From Antedon mediterranea (lineage: Eukaryota; Echinodermata; Crinoidea; Comatulida; Antedonidae): a stretch of DNA of 64,000 nt. Positions within the stretch are counted from its first letter, which is position 1; every line of letters begins with the position of its first letter. The position numbers and the translations under genes were made by a program. The stretch is from the NCBI RefSeq assembly GCF_964355755.1, contig NC_092670.1:1079001-1143000 (forward strand), given 5' to 3'. The notes beneath the pieces are model-generated. The model was given only the letters and a program-made list of their open reading frames with translations, was not told the origin of the DNA and ran no database searches. Below, piece by piece: positions 36,101 to 58,139 of this stretch.

Positions 36101-39100
36101 GATATTAATGAATGCACGCAATCACTGGATGGTTGTCAGAATAACGCCACGTGCGTCAACACACCTGGAAACTACACGTGCACATGCGCTGAGGGTTTCA
36201 CTGGCCATCTATGTGAATCAGGTAGGTATGGTTCATTTCAGAGTACACTTGTAATTATTGCTCATCACAATTTTAAATTACAGTATTGCATAATTGTGTA
36301 TTGCAGATTTCAATGAATGTGAAAACTCAACAGATGCTTGCAAAAATGGGGCCACTTGTTCCAACACATTTGGTGATTACAACTGCACATGCGCAGAGGG
36401 ATTCATTGGTAAACAATGTGAACAAGGTACGGTTACCGCTAGAACACTTTCTAAGAAAAAGTCGGAAAACAAGAAATATTTTGAAAGTATTTTCTTTTTA
36501 GATGTTAATGAATGCATGAATTCAATGGATGATTGTCAGAATAACGCCACCTGCGTCAACACACCTGGAGACTACACGTGCACGTGCGCTGAGGGTTTCA
36601 TTGGTCATCTATGTGAATCAGGTAAAGTATTGTTCAAAACATACCTTTTTTTTAATTTGATCGACACCAGCATAAATATTTATCAACATAAAAAGGTAAT
36701 ACAGTTTTTTTTTCTAATGTGTAAAATGTATTTTATTCTGTAAACTACAATTTTAAACTAATATTTGTATTTCAGATATCAATGAATGTAACTCAACAGA
36801 CACTTGTAAAAATGGAGCCACTTGCTCCAACACATTTGGTGATTATAACTGCACATGCGTTGATGGTTTCACTGGTAAACAATGTGAATTAGGTAATCTT
36901 ATGTCGGTTTATTTTTTCCAAAACTGCGTCTCATACAATTTTAAAGACATTTTTTTCCCTGAAAAAAATTAATTAAAATTTGTTTGTTGAATATGCCATT
37001 TTAATCACATAATAGTAATTCACTTTGACCAAATTGAATGAACAAAATTTACATGAAATTGTCTGTCGGACCCTGGGTTTTTGCTTAAATTTAACAGTTT
37101 ATTTTTTCATTTATAAGTGAAAGCATCTTTTTTATAGTTTTTTTCCTGTGAAGTGAATAACTTCATTAAAACTGCAAAATGGTCTATTCAAAGATATATA
37201 ATAACCTTCATTTTTCATTTTGTTTTTGGGTGGGACAATACATCTTTAAAGTAGCTACTATTTGTATTTCAGATATTAATGAATGTAACTCAACAAACAT
37301 TTGTAAAAATGGGGCCACTTGTTCCAACACATTTGGTGATTACAACTGCGCATGCGTTGATGGTTTCAATGGTAAACAATGTGAATCAGGTAACCTTATG
37401 TCGGTTTATTTTTACCAAAACTACGTCCCATACTACAATTGTAAAGATATTTGGAAAAAAAAATTTATCTGGAAACAAGTCGAATTGTTTGTCAGATAAT
37501 GGGTTTTTGGTTAAATTTAACAGTTTATTTTTTCTTATCATAAGTGTAATTATTATTATATTTTTTCCCCTATGGAAGTGAATAAATTTATTAAAACTGC
37601 TTTTCCTACGGAAGTGAAAAACTGCTAAATGGCCTATTCAAAATCTGTCAACCTTTACACATCTTCAAAGTAACTACTATTGTATTTTTTGATTGATTGA
37701 TTGATTGATTGATTCTTTTATTTTTCACACAACATTCATAAAAATATAAATAAAAAATTAAGTACAATAAAGTGTGAAAAACAAGGTAACCACAAGCAAG
37801 CAAAGCTTTTAATCTGTGGCACCCTAACTTAAAATATAAATTTACAAATATATTACAAAAATGTTTTCATGTAGTAAATAAATGAACGAAAATACAACGT
37901 ACTATAATATAATATATATATATATATATATACTTCACAGACTCAGAATATATACGAAAATGTAATTAATTAAGTTAATGTTAGACATATTTTACAAATG
38001 TTGTTTTCGCAAAGATATATTGTTTCTTTATAACTATTAATGCATTTATTTAGTAATAGTTTTTTAAATATTGATATATATGGGTAACTACTATTGTATT
38101 TCAGATATTAATGAATGTAACTCAACAGACATTTGTAAAAATGGTGCCACTTGTTCCAGCACATTTGGTGATTACAACTGCGAATGCGTTGATGGTTTCA
38201 CTGGTAAACAATGTGAATTAGGTAATCTTATGTCGGTTTATTTTTACCAAAACTGCGTCTCATACAATTTTAAAGAAATTGTTTTTTTCTGAAAAAATTA
38301 ATTAAAATGTGTTTGTTGAATATGCCATTTTAATCACATAATAGTAATTCACTTTGACTAAATTGAATGAACAAAATTTACATGAAATAATTGTCTGTCG
38401 GACCCTGGGTTTTTGGTTAAATTTAACAGTTTATTTTTTCTTTTATAAGTGAAAGCATCTTTTTTATAGTTTTTTCCTGTGAAGTGAATAACTTCATTAA
38501 AACTGCAAAATGGTCTATTCAAAGACTTTTAATAACCTTCATTTTTCATTTTGTTTTTGGGTGGGACAATACATCTTCAAGGTAACTACTATTGTATTTC
38601 AGATATTAATGAATGTAACTCAACAGACACTTGCAGAAATGGAGCCACTTGTTCGAACACATTTGGTGATTACAACTGCGCATGCGTTGATGGTTTCACT
38701 GGTAAACAATGTGAATCAGGTAACCTTATGTCGGTTTATTTTTATCAAAACTGCGTCTCATACTACAATTGTAAAGATATTTTCCCCCTGGAAAAAAAGG
38801 TGTAACATCACTTTCAACAAAAATTGGAAAAACAAAAATTATCTGGAAAAAAGTCAAATTGTTAGTCAGATAATGGGTTTTTGGTTAAATTTAACAGTTT
38901 ATTTTTTCTTTTCAGAAGTGAAATTATTATTATATTTTTTCCCCTATGGAAGTGAATAAATTTATTAAAACTGCTTTTCCTACGGAAGTGAAAAACTGCT
39001 AAATGGCCTATTCAAAGTCTTTCAACCTTCATACATCTTTACAGTAACTACTATTGTATTGCAGATATTAATGAATGTCATTTACCAGCTACTTGTCAAA

Positions 39101-41329
39101 ATGGAGCCACTTGTTCCAACACATTTGGTGATTACAACTGCGCATGCGTTGATGGTTTCATGGGTCAACAATGTGAATCAGGTAACCTTAACACTAAAGC
39201 ATGGCATTCCATACTTACATAATACAGATGATGGAACAACAAGTTTCAGAACGTTGATTTAGGTGTGTCTGTACGCACACAGTTTGCCTGCCACCAATGT
39301 CACTGAATACATCAATATCCTTGGTCTTAATCCTCGTTTAGAACTAGTTAAGTTGTTAATTAATATATGGTTAGCTTTGTTTATTAAAGTCAGGCTGAAA
39401 TTGGACATATGCCCTACTTTAAATATAATAGGATCATGGACTGCACTCCCGAGACTGTATTGGTAACAGGGGCGGATTGTTTAAAAGGGAACTGCACTCC
39501 CGAGACTGTATTGGTAACAGGGGCGGATTGTTTAAAAGGGAACTACACTCCCGAGACTGTATTGGTAACAGGGGCGGATTGTTTAAAAGGGAACTACACT
39601 CCCGAGACTGTATTGGTAACAGGGGCGGATTGTTTAAAAGGGAACTACACTCCCGAGACTGTATTGGTAACAGGGGCGGATTGTTTAAAAGGGAACTGCA
39701 CTCCCGAGACTGTATTGGTAACAGGGGCAGATTGTTTAAAAGGGAACTACACTCCCGAGACTGTATTGGTAACAGAGGCGGATTGTTTAAAAGGGAACTG
39801 CACTCACGAGACTGTATTGGTAACAGGGGCGGATTGTTTAAAAGGGAACTGCACTCCCGAGACTGTATTGGTAACAGGGGCGGATTGTTTAAAAGGGAAC
39901 TACACTCCCGAGACTGTATTGGTAACAGGGGCAGATTGTTTAAAAGGGAACTGCACTCCCGAGACTGTATTGGTAACAGGGGCGGATTGTTTAAAAGGGA
40001 ACTGCACTCCCGAGACTGTATTGGTAACAGGGGCAGATTGTTTAAAAGGGAACTGCACTCCCGAGACTGTATTGGTAACAGGGGCGGATTGTTTAAAAGG
40101 GAACTGCACTCCCGAGACTGTATTGGTAACAGGGGCGGATTGTTTAAAAGTGAACTGCACTCCCGAGACTGTATTGGTAACAGGGGCAGATTGTTTAAAA
40201 GGGAACTGCACTCCCGAGACTGTATTGGTAACAGGGGCGGATTGTTTAAAAGGGAACTGCACTCCCGAGACTGTATTGGTAACAGGGGCGGATTGTTTAA
40301 AAGGGAACTGCACTCCCGAGACTGTATTGGTAACAGGGGCGGATTGTTTAAAAGTGAACTGCACTCCCGAGACTGTATTGGTAACAGGGGCGGATTGTTT
40401 AAAAGGGAACTGCACTCCCGAGACTGTATTGGTAACAGGGGCAGATTGTTTAAAAGGGAACTGCACTCCCGAGACTGTATTGGTAACAGGGGCGGATTGT
40501 TTAAAAGGGAACTGCACTCCCGAGACTGTATTGGTAACAGGGGCGGATTGTTTAAAAGGGAACCGCGCTAATAATAACATATTAATACTTTGTCCAAAAT
40601 AGATGCATGTCCCAACGCCTCTCCAAACCTAGATTGTTTAATTTAATTACTTATATATTAGTAACTTTCTATCCTAGACATAGATGAATGTTCAGACTCT
40701 ACTGATAAGTGCGTGAATGGCGCCACGTGTGTGAACACGCAAGGAAGTTACACCTGTACATGTGTTCATGGGTATGCAGGCATTTACTGTGAAGTATGTG
40801 AAATAAGTAAGTAAACACTCGATTTTTGGTTATTATGTTTTCTTGTAAATATAGTGCCCCTATTCATCCATAGCCTATTCATCCAGTACCGTAGCCTATT
40901 CATCCATAGCCTATTCATCCTGTAGCCTAATCATCCAGTATAGCCTATTCATTCAGTAGCCTAATCATAGTCTATTCTTCAAGAAGCCATTTCAGTTTTA
41001 AACCAAAAAATGTATTTAAAGTTTTGTATTTACTGTAGGCCTACTCTTTATTTTAAGAACATCGGAGGGGCACGAAAACGGTCAATGCAGACGGTCATCC
41101 GGTTTGTCTTAAACCTGATAAATTAGCCAAGTTTACAGTTACCAAAAAGTTGCTGAGAAGTACGATCGAGTGTTTTCAGTTTTGCCTTAAAGTTGGTCAT
41201 TGTGACAAAAACAAGCCAACGAACGCGTACCAAGTTCAGAAGACGTCAGCAGGAGTGATGTGCCATTTGGTGGAATATGATGGTGACTCAGCTGGGTACA
41301 TCAAAGCTGATGGTTGCACTCTCTACTAA
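30112..41329 (+). CDS. C-type lectin - EGF array - PAN-like secreted protein, paralogue B (~927 aa)
   Basis: Exons: 30112-30184 (signal peptide), 30738-30989 and 31628-31792 (lectin domain), then EGF exons 32337-32456, 32626-32742, 32845-32958, 33562-33678, 33994-34113, 34239-34358, 34533-34652, 34775-34894, 36102-36221, 36307-36426, 36502-36621, 36776-36892, 37273-37389, 38105-38221, 38603-38719, 39065-39181 and 40678-40806, and a last exon 41058-41329. All junctions are phase 1; total 2784 nt. The lectin domain has [20 protein letters not shown] and LRWTNG, but its second exon lacks the EPN and WND sugar-binding motifs. The first EGF (DYDEC...NRDNGYDC) is shared with paralogue C but missing from A. 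The last exon keeps six cysteines ([13 protein letters not shown] core). Probably secreted. Confidence 0.87.
34909..35758. mobile_element. Harbinger-like MITE, 850 bp, between EGF exons 8 and 9 of paralogue B
   Basis: Short inverted repeats (gggcctgtttcta / tagaaacaggccc) are flanked by TAA at 34906-34908 and 35759-35761, the 3-bp duplication of PIF/Harbinger-type insertion. The interior has repeated aaccggttt-like words in both orientations near the ends, suggesting longer imperfect terminal repeats. No transposase. Confidence 0.75.
36776..39181 (+). repeat. Five duplicated 117-nt EGF exons with homologous introns
   Basis: Exons at 36776, 37273, 38105, 38603 and 39065 encode near-identical modules ([15 protein letters not shown]). 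Their introns share blocks such as cttatgtcggtttatttt. Spacing is ~460-500 bp, except where an insertion with a (tgat)n edge (~37690-37930) has lengthened one intron to ~715 bp. This expansion is independent of the A/B array in paralogue A. Confidence 0.87.
37690..37940. repeat. Insertion with (tgat)n edge and AT microsatellite
   Basis: A tgattgattgattgattgat run is followed by AT-rich sequence and an (at)n tract at ~37910-37930. The arrangement resembles the 3' end of a non-LTR retroelement, but no coding remnant was found. Confidence 0.45.
39434..40565. repeat. Minisatellite, 51-bp unit, ~22 copies, open in several frames
   Basis: Near-identical 51-bp units contain actgcactcccgagactgta and ttggtaacaggggcgg. 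Because 51 is a multiple of three and the unit lacks stops in several frames, it gives long frames on both strands (397 codons at 39409-40602 plus strand, 226 codons on the minus strand). Unit variants change residues as readily as silent sites (tgc/tac, ggg/gtg, ccc/cac), and no in-phase splice acceptor leads into it. It is best read as an intronic minisatellite of paralogue B. Confidence 0.88.
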
Positions 41330-42211
41330 GATAGAGACAGACGGTGACCCAACTGGGTACATCAAAGCGGCTGGTTGCACTCTCTAGAGACAGACGGTGA
41401 CCAATCACAAATTATGTATTTATCATAAATTATGTATTTTTCACAAATTATCAATCAAATACAGTACACTAATGTTTAGATAATGTTTAGATAATGCTTT
41501 AGTTTATTATAAATTTATGTTTTTATATTATAATAATCATTAATATTTTATCCCGTTTCAACATTTGACAGTGGATCATGCAGGTATAATTTTTTAATAA
41601 ATTTTATACCATACTAGAGTGAATACAAGTTTTTTTGTTATTAAACTTCAAAACACTACCTTTTCTTGTTCTATATTAAAAGTAATTTCAAATGTATACC
41701 AAGTATAATATAAAGGCACAATAGGGAATAGAAAGATTAACAATTATTAAATTATGAATTAAGAGACGTTTACTATACTTTAAAATAAATTTAATGACAA
41801 AAAAGATTAACGTTTTGGAACCATCATTGAACTATTGTCAAGAACAAACGAGTAAAATTAACAACTATCCAAAATATAAAGCACCAAAGGGTGACAAGAA
41901 ATACCTAAATAATTAGTTACAAGACTGAAAAATCTAAAAGATAAGCTCCTCCTCTCGATAATTATTTAATTTTATTGAGTGATTTTGTTTGTTAAGAGAT
42001 GGTTTCAACTCTTTTATCCACAGCATTTAATTAATTAAGCAATCGAATTTATATTTTCACTTAGACAATACTTTGAAATAATTGACTGTATCAGTAGGAC
42101 TGATTTCTTAGATGTTCTCTTATGATACCTTTATTGTGTTCATTAATGCGTTGATAAAGGTGCCGACAGGTGTAGCCGACATAGCTTGCATCACACACAA
42201 CGCATTGCTGG
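41330..42211. other. 3' flank of paralogue B
   Basis: 41330-41400 holds a degraded repeat of the end of the coding sequence (ctgggtacatcaaagcggct). The rest is AT-rich with AATAAA near 41597. No gene seen. Confidence 0.55.
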
Positions 42212-42214
42212 TTA

Positions 42215-42387
42215 AGCGTGGTTCCCACTAGCGACGCAACACAAGGACGTAACGCAACGCAAGTGAATTGACCAATCACAAGCGATGGCTTATTCACTCG
42301 TGATTGCTAACTGTCTATAACTTCGCTTGTCATTGGTTAAAACGCTTGCGTTGCGTTCTTGCGTTACGTTCTAGTGGGAACCACGCT
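42215..42387. mobile_element. Palindromic Harbinger-like MITE, 173 bp
   Basis: Inverted ends agcgtggttcccactag / ctagtgggaaccacgct are flanked by TTA at 42212-42214 and 42388-42390. Related or nested copies follow at ~42734-42965 and ~42966-43145, and a diverged one at ~45057-45172. It matches the terminal block seen in the 36-bp minisatellite downstream. Confidence 0.78.
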
Positions 42388-42393
42388 TTAACA

Positions 42394-42653
42394 AGCTTGG
42401 GTTTCCTTTCTTTTGATTTTAAGATTATTATGAAATCATGCCAGTATATTAGGACGATAGGCGAAATCATGCCAGTATATTAGGACGATAGGCGAAATCA
42501 TGCCAGTATATTAGGACGATAGGCGAAATCATGCCAGTATATTAGGACGATAGGCGAAATCATGCCAGTATATTAGGACGATAGGCGAAATCATGCCAGT
42601 ATATTAGGACGATAGGCGAAATCCTAATATCAAAAGAAAGAAACCCTAAGCTT
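42394..42653. repeat. 31-bp minisatellite (6 copies) inside an inverted repeat
   Basis: Six copies of a unit containing gaaatcatgccagtatatta lie at ~42430-42618. They are bracketed by ~25-bp inverted repeats (aagcttgggtttcctttctt on the left, aagaaagaaaccctaagctt on the right). The bracket suggests a small foldback element whose centre has expanded. Confidence 0.78.
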
Positions 42654-43204
42654 GTGTTGTGTACTATCATTCCGCTTTTTCGTTACAGATTCATTTCCAT
42701 GACTCTCGTTCGCATGTGATTGGTCACATCACTTAAGCTTGGTTCCCACTAGAAACGCAACGCAACGACGTAAGCGCAACGTAAAGCGTGGTTCCACTAG
42801 CGACGCAACACAAGGACGTAACGCAACGCAAGTGAATTGACCAATCACAAGCGATGGCTTATTCGCTTGTGACTGCTAACTGTCTATAACTTCGCTTGTC
42901 ATTGGTTAAAACGCTTGCATTGCGTTTACGTCCTTGCGTTACGTTCTAGTGGGAACCAAGCTTTAAGCGTGGTTCCCACTAGAACGCGACGCAGCGACGT
43001 ATTGACGCAAAGTAATGTATTGCGTAATCACAAGTGGGAACCGACCGATTTCACGCGGGCGGGGGCAAACACAATTATTGAAGGGCATTTTGTTACGTTG
43101 CATAGGTTGCGTTACGTTGCGTCGCTCAGTGGGAATCAAGCTAAAGCGATGGATCGAACAGTAATTGTCATTGACTTGCGTTGCGTATACGACGTCCGTG
43201 CGTT

Positions 43205-44335
43205 GCATCTCTAGTGGGAACCACGCTTTGCGCTTACGCTTTGTCCCTAGTGGGAACCACGCTTTGCGCTTACGCTTTGTCTCTAGTGGGAACCACGCTT
43301 TGCGCTTACGCTTTGTCCCTAGTGGGAACCACGCTTTGCGCTTACGCTTTGTCTCTAGTGGGAACCACGCCTTGCGCTTACGCTTTGTCTCTAGTGGGAA
43401 CCACGCTTTGTCTCTAGTGGGAACCACACCTTGCGCTTACGCCTTGTCTCTAGTGGGAACCACGCTTTGCGCTTACGCTTTGTCTAGTGGGAACCACGCT
43501 TTGCGTTTACGCTTTGTCTCTAGTGGGAACCACGCTTTGCGCTTACGCTTTGTCTCTAGTGGGAACCACGCTTTGCGCTTACGCTTTGTCTCTAGTGGGA
43601 ACCACGCTTTGCGCTTACGTTTTGTTTCTAGTGGGAACCACGCTTTGCGCTTACGCTTTGTCTCTAGTGGGAACCACGCCTTGCGCTTACGCCTTGTCTC
43701 TAGTGGGAACCACGCTTTGCGCTTGCGCTTACGCTTTGTCTCTAGTGGGAACCACACCTTGCGTTTACGCTTTGTCTCTAGTGGGAACCACGCCTTGCGC
43801 TTACGCTTTGTCTCTAGTGGGAACCACGCTTTGCGTTTACGCTTTGTCTCTAGTGGGAACCACGCTTTGCGCTTACGGTTTGTCTTTAGTGGGAACCACA
43901 CCTTGCGCTTACGCTTTGTCCCTAGTGGGAACCACGCCTTGCGCTTACGCTTTGTCTCTAGTGGGAACCACACCTTGCGCTTACGCTTTGTCTCTAGTGG
44001 GAACCACGCTTTGCGCTTACGCCTTGTCTCTAGTGGGAACCACGCTTTGCGCTTACGCTTTGTCTCTAGTGGGAACCACGCTTTGCGTTTACGCTTTGTC
44101 TCTAGTGGGAACCACGCTTTGCGTTTACGCTGTGTCCCTAGTGGGAACCACGCCTTGCGCTTGCGTTGTGTCTCTAGTGGGAACCACGCTTTGCGCTTGC
44201 GTTGCATCTCTAGTGGTAACCACGCTTTGCGTTTACGCTGTGTCTCTAGTGGGAACCACGCTTTGCGCTTGCGTTGTGTCTCTAGTAGGAACCACGCTTT
44301 GCGCTTGCGTTGTGTCTCTAGTGGGAACCAAATGC
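43205..44335. repeat. Minisatellite, 36-bp unit, ~31 copies, derived from MITE ends
   Basis: The unit is ctagtgggaaccacgctt followed by tgcgcttacgctttgtct. The first half is exactly the terminal inverted repeat of the MITEs at 42215-43145. A 36-bp length keeps frames open on both strands (396 codons plus, 289 codons minus), none of which has protein-like composition. Confidence 0.92.
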
Positions 44336-44344
44336 AACACAATG

Positions 44345-45640
44345 CCTACCAGTAATATACTGATAAATGCGAATCTATAACTGATCAAATGATACTATGG
44401 CAACCTATAAAATAATAATAATCATCAGAAAGATTTCCATGGCATAAAAATAAGACAGCAACAACCTAGCCTACATTGTAACAGATGGTCAAACTTCATC
44501 AAAAGCCTGTATTGTAATTTTTGATATATTCCTTAATTCAATATGCAGTAAAATAATTGTATACGATGTTTACGATGACATCAATTAATTCAATAAAAAA
44601 TCCTTAAGAAATAAATGAACCCTTAATGTTTGCACGGACACATATCTATTCTGTGTAAATAACAATAACAAGCTATAACCTTATTACTGTAATACTAATG
44701 CTAATAAAAAACGAATTATTCATGACTGCACTAAGTGTCACCTCTGTTGGTTATATAATGGTTTTTCTTAATAGGAAAAGGTATAAGAATGGGTAGTAAA
44801 GAACATGCAGCCTACCATCAAACATGTTTCCCACTAGGCGAATTCATTCACGTGAATTAATCTTTAAACACTACGTTCTAAGGAGAATTTAGTCGCGCGA
44901 ATATGATTCTTGAGCAGCACATAAAACGCGAGACATCTATTTGATACATTTTAGGCCTATATGTCATATGGCTCTGAAGCACGACAACCAATCTGAGTTC
45001 AGAAGTGATCGAGTACAGAAAGATTGGCCTTATTTGAAAAGAGACTTTAAAAACTTGGTTCTCACTACAGACGCAACGCAAGGAATTAAGCGAGTCGACC
45101 AATATTCTAACAGTCGCTTGTCATTGGTCAACTGGCTTACGTTGCGTCCTAGTAGTGGGAAACCAAGCTTCAATCAAGACTACTTTTTGTTATGCGATAA
45201 AAGAGCTCATGACATTTCGGCTTCAGATTTCACATACTTGTTTTAAATTAAATCACACAACCAAAATACTGTAGAGCTAGCAAAACAGAGTTGGAGGAGC
45301 AGAGTCTTCACATCTGAAGTTGGCTCCAAATACGAAGAAGAAGAAGAAGAAATCTTTAACTTACAAAATTACCAATCAGAACTCATGAAATTTCGATTTG
45401 CGCTAATAAAATTAATTCACCAAATAAAACATCAGACTACATATAGTATTGTTATGTTTTCACACTTGGTTTTAGACTTCACATAGTTTTCTTTACAATG
45501 GACATGCACTTAGGAAAACTTTTTTCAGTGTTGGATTTTCGGGGTGTAATGAAACTCATTCTGACTATTTTCTTTTATAACTAAGGCTAATTTAGTGGAT
45601 TTTTAGCAAGTGTTTGGAAATTGATCTAATAATATCATTT
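44345..45640. other. Intergenic region upstream of paralogue C
   Basis: ~44375-44760 is homologous to ~28130-28600 upstream of paralogue B. 45057-45172 is a diverged MITE copy (cgcaacgcaaggaattaagc, then gtgggaaaccaagctt). No gene seen. Confidence 0.6.
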
Positions 45641-45641
45641 T

Positions 45642-45909
45642 GCAAAATAACATAGGCCTAGGGTGGAAGGTAAAGGAACAACATAGCAAAATAACATAGG
45701 CCTAGGGTGGAAGGTAAAGGAACAACATAGCAAAATAACATAGGCCTAGGGTGGAAGGTAAAGGAACAACATAGCAAAATAACATAGGCCTAGGGTGGAA
45801 GGTAAAGGAACAACATAGCAAAATAACATAGGCCTAGGGTGGAAGGTAAAGGAACAACATAGCAAAATAACATAGGCCTAGGGTGGAAGGTAAAGGAACA
45901 ACATAGCAA
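45642..45909. repeat. Minisatellite, 44-bp unit, 6 copies
   Basis: Perfect or near-perfect copies containing caaaataacataggcctagg and gtggaaggtaaaggaacaac. High identity suggests recent expansion. Confidence 0.92.
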
Positions 45910-46330
45910 AACCTAAATGTTTGCATGTGTAGACCTACAATGAATCTGAGAATAATAAAAGGTGGGTATGATACAGGGTATCTACCTGGGCAGCCTATTC
46001 GTCCGAATAGACAATGTCCGAGCTATGATTGATTGCGCACCAAAAGTATAAATAGACGGAAACATGAATACGCATGCGCATAAACCAACAATTTAGATTC
46101 GCCTGAAAAAAAAACAAACCTGTTTCACCATTGGGCAAAATACATTTACGCATGCGCATTTTGTAGATACATTCTTAATAATAGTTATTATGCCAACCAT
46201 AAACACAACGTCGTCAGTTCTGATAGTTACGAGACTCCTGATCGGCCGCTACGGTTTCTTCATATTTTATAAGTTGAAACCGCATCGTATATTTACAGTT
46301 ACAATTTGTGTTCATACTTTACGTGGTAAT

Positions 46331-56510
<10,180 letters not shown>

Positions 56511-57249
56511 GATAGAGACAGACGGTGACCCGACTGGGTACATCAAAGCGGCTGGTTGCACTCTCTACTAAGATAGAGACAGACGGTGAACCAGCTGGGT
56601 ACATCAAAGCTGATGGATGCACTCTCTACTAAGATAGAGTCAGATCATATTCGATTCATCTGTCGAATCACACTTGTTTTTGCCATTGGAATGAAATTAT
56701 GTATTTATCACAAATTATCAATCAAACATAGGACTACATTAATGCTTAGATAATTTTTTAGTTTATTACAAATTTATATCTTATATAATAATAATTTAAA
56801 ATATTTTATGCCGTTTTAATATATCTCCTAAACATAGTGTTTTTTTATTAATCAAAACACTACCTTTTCCTATTTTGTATAAAAGTAAAGTCAAAAGTAT
56901 AACAAATGCATATGAAGGCACAAAGAGGGATAGAAAGATTAACATTAAAGAGGGATAGAAAGATTAACATTAAAGAGGGATAGAAAGATTAACATTATTT
57001 ATTGCTTTTTTATCATCCACATTTTTGGTTGTTTTACTACCTAATAATTTAAAGTACAGTTTTCTCGTGTTAATGTATGTAAAAACAATATTTTGTTGGG
57101 TTGCTCATTCATATAATAATTTAGTTCAAATGTTTCTGTACATCAATATTTTTAGTTGTAATACTTCTGTCTTTAATGTCATTTTTAATAATAAATAAAT
57201 CTGTGTTTGTATTTCCTTGTTCTTTTTTATGTAAATCAAATATATATTT
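56511..57249. other. 3' flank of paralogue C with duplicated coding tail
   Basis: 56515-56640 contains two further copies of the final coding cassette (gggtacatcaaagcngctgg, then actctctactaagatagag). A short tandem repeat (taaagagggatagaaagatt, 3 copies) is at ~56925-56995. AATAAA occurs near 57193. No other gene seen. Confidence 0.7.
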
Positions 57250-58027
57250 TATGGCGATCCTGTATTGGTGTTTTTATGGCGATCCTGTATTGGTGTTTTT
57301 ATGGTGATCCTGTATTGGTGTTTTTATGGTGATCCTGTATTGGTGTTTTTATGGTGATCCTGTATTGGTGTTTTTATGGTGATCCTGTATTGGTGTTTTT
57401 ATGGTGATCCTGTATTGGTGTTTTTATGGTGATCCTGTATTGGTGTTTTTATGGTGATCCTGTATTGGTGTTTTTATGGTGATCCTGTATTGGTGTTTTT
57501 ATGGCGATCCTGTATTGGTGTTTTTATGGCGATCCTGTATTGGTGTTTTTATGGCGATCCTGTATTGGTGTTTTTATGGCGATCCTGTATTGGTGTTTTT
57601 ATGGTGATCCTGTATTGGTGTTTTTATGGTGATCCTGTATTGGTGTTTTTATGGCGATCCTGTATTGGTGTTTTTATGGTGATCCTGTATTGGTGTTTTT
57701 ATGGTGATCCTGTATTGGTGTTTTTATGGTGATCCTGTATTGGTGTTTTTATGGCGATCCTGTATTGGTGTTTTTATGGTGATCCTGTATTGGTGTTTTT
57801 ATGGTGATCCTGTATTGGTGTTTTTATGGTGATCCTGTATTGGTGTTTTTATGGCGATCCTGTATTGGTGTTTTTATGGTGATCCTGTATTGGTGTTTTT
57901 ATGGTGATCATGTATTGGTGTTTTTATGGCGATCCTGTATTGGTGTTTTTATGGCGATCCTGTATTGGTGTTTTTATGGTGATCCTGTATTGGTGTTTTT
58001 ATGGCGATCCTGTATTGGTGTTTTTCT
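57250..58027. repeat. Minisatellite, 25-bp unit, ~31 copies
   Basis: The unit atggcgatcctgtattggtg + ttttt alternates between gcgatcc and gtgatcc variants. Frames across it stay open only because of the repeat and are not genes. Confidence 0.92.
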
Positions 58028-58139
58028 TGATTCACTGTTGGATCTTGAATAAATAAAATAAATAAATACATAGGTGATGGGTGGATCCAGTGAGGTTACA
58101 CTTAGGGCAGGCTAATGATATTTTTGCTATCTATTTTTG

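Noticed and set aside
39409-40602. 397-codon open frame (and overlapping long frames on both strands)
   Set aside because: It is an artefact of a 51-bp minisatellite without stops. There is no in-phase acceptor and no silent-site bias.
43165-44355. 396-codon frame and opposite 289-codon frame
   Set aside because: Artefact of a 36-bp minisatellite derived from MITE ends; low-complexity translation on both strands.
57451-58052. Hydrophobic repeated frames (CFYGDPVLVFLWRS type)
   Set aside because: 25-bp minisatellite translation; no gene context, start or splice structure.
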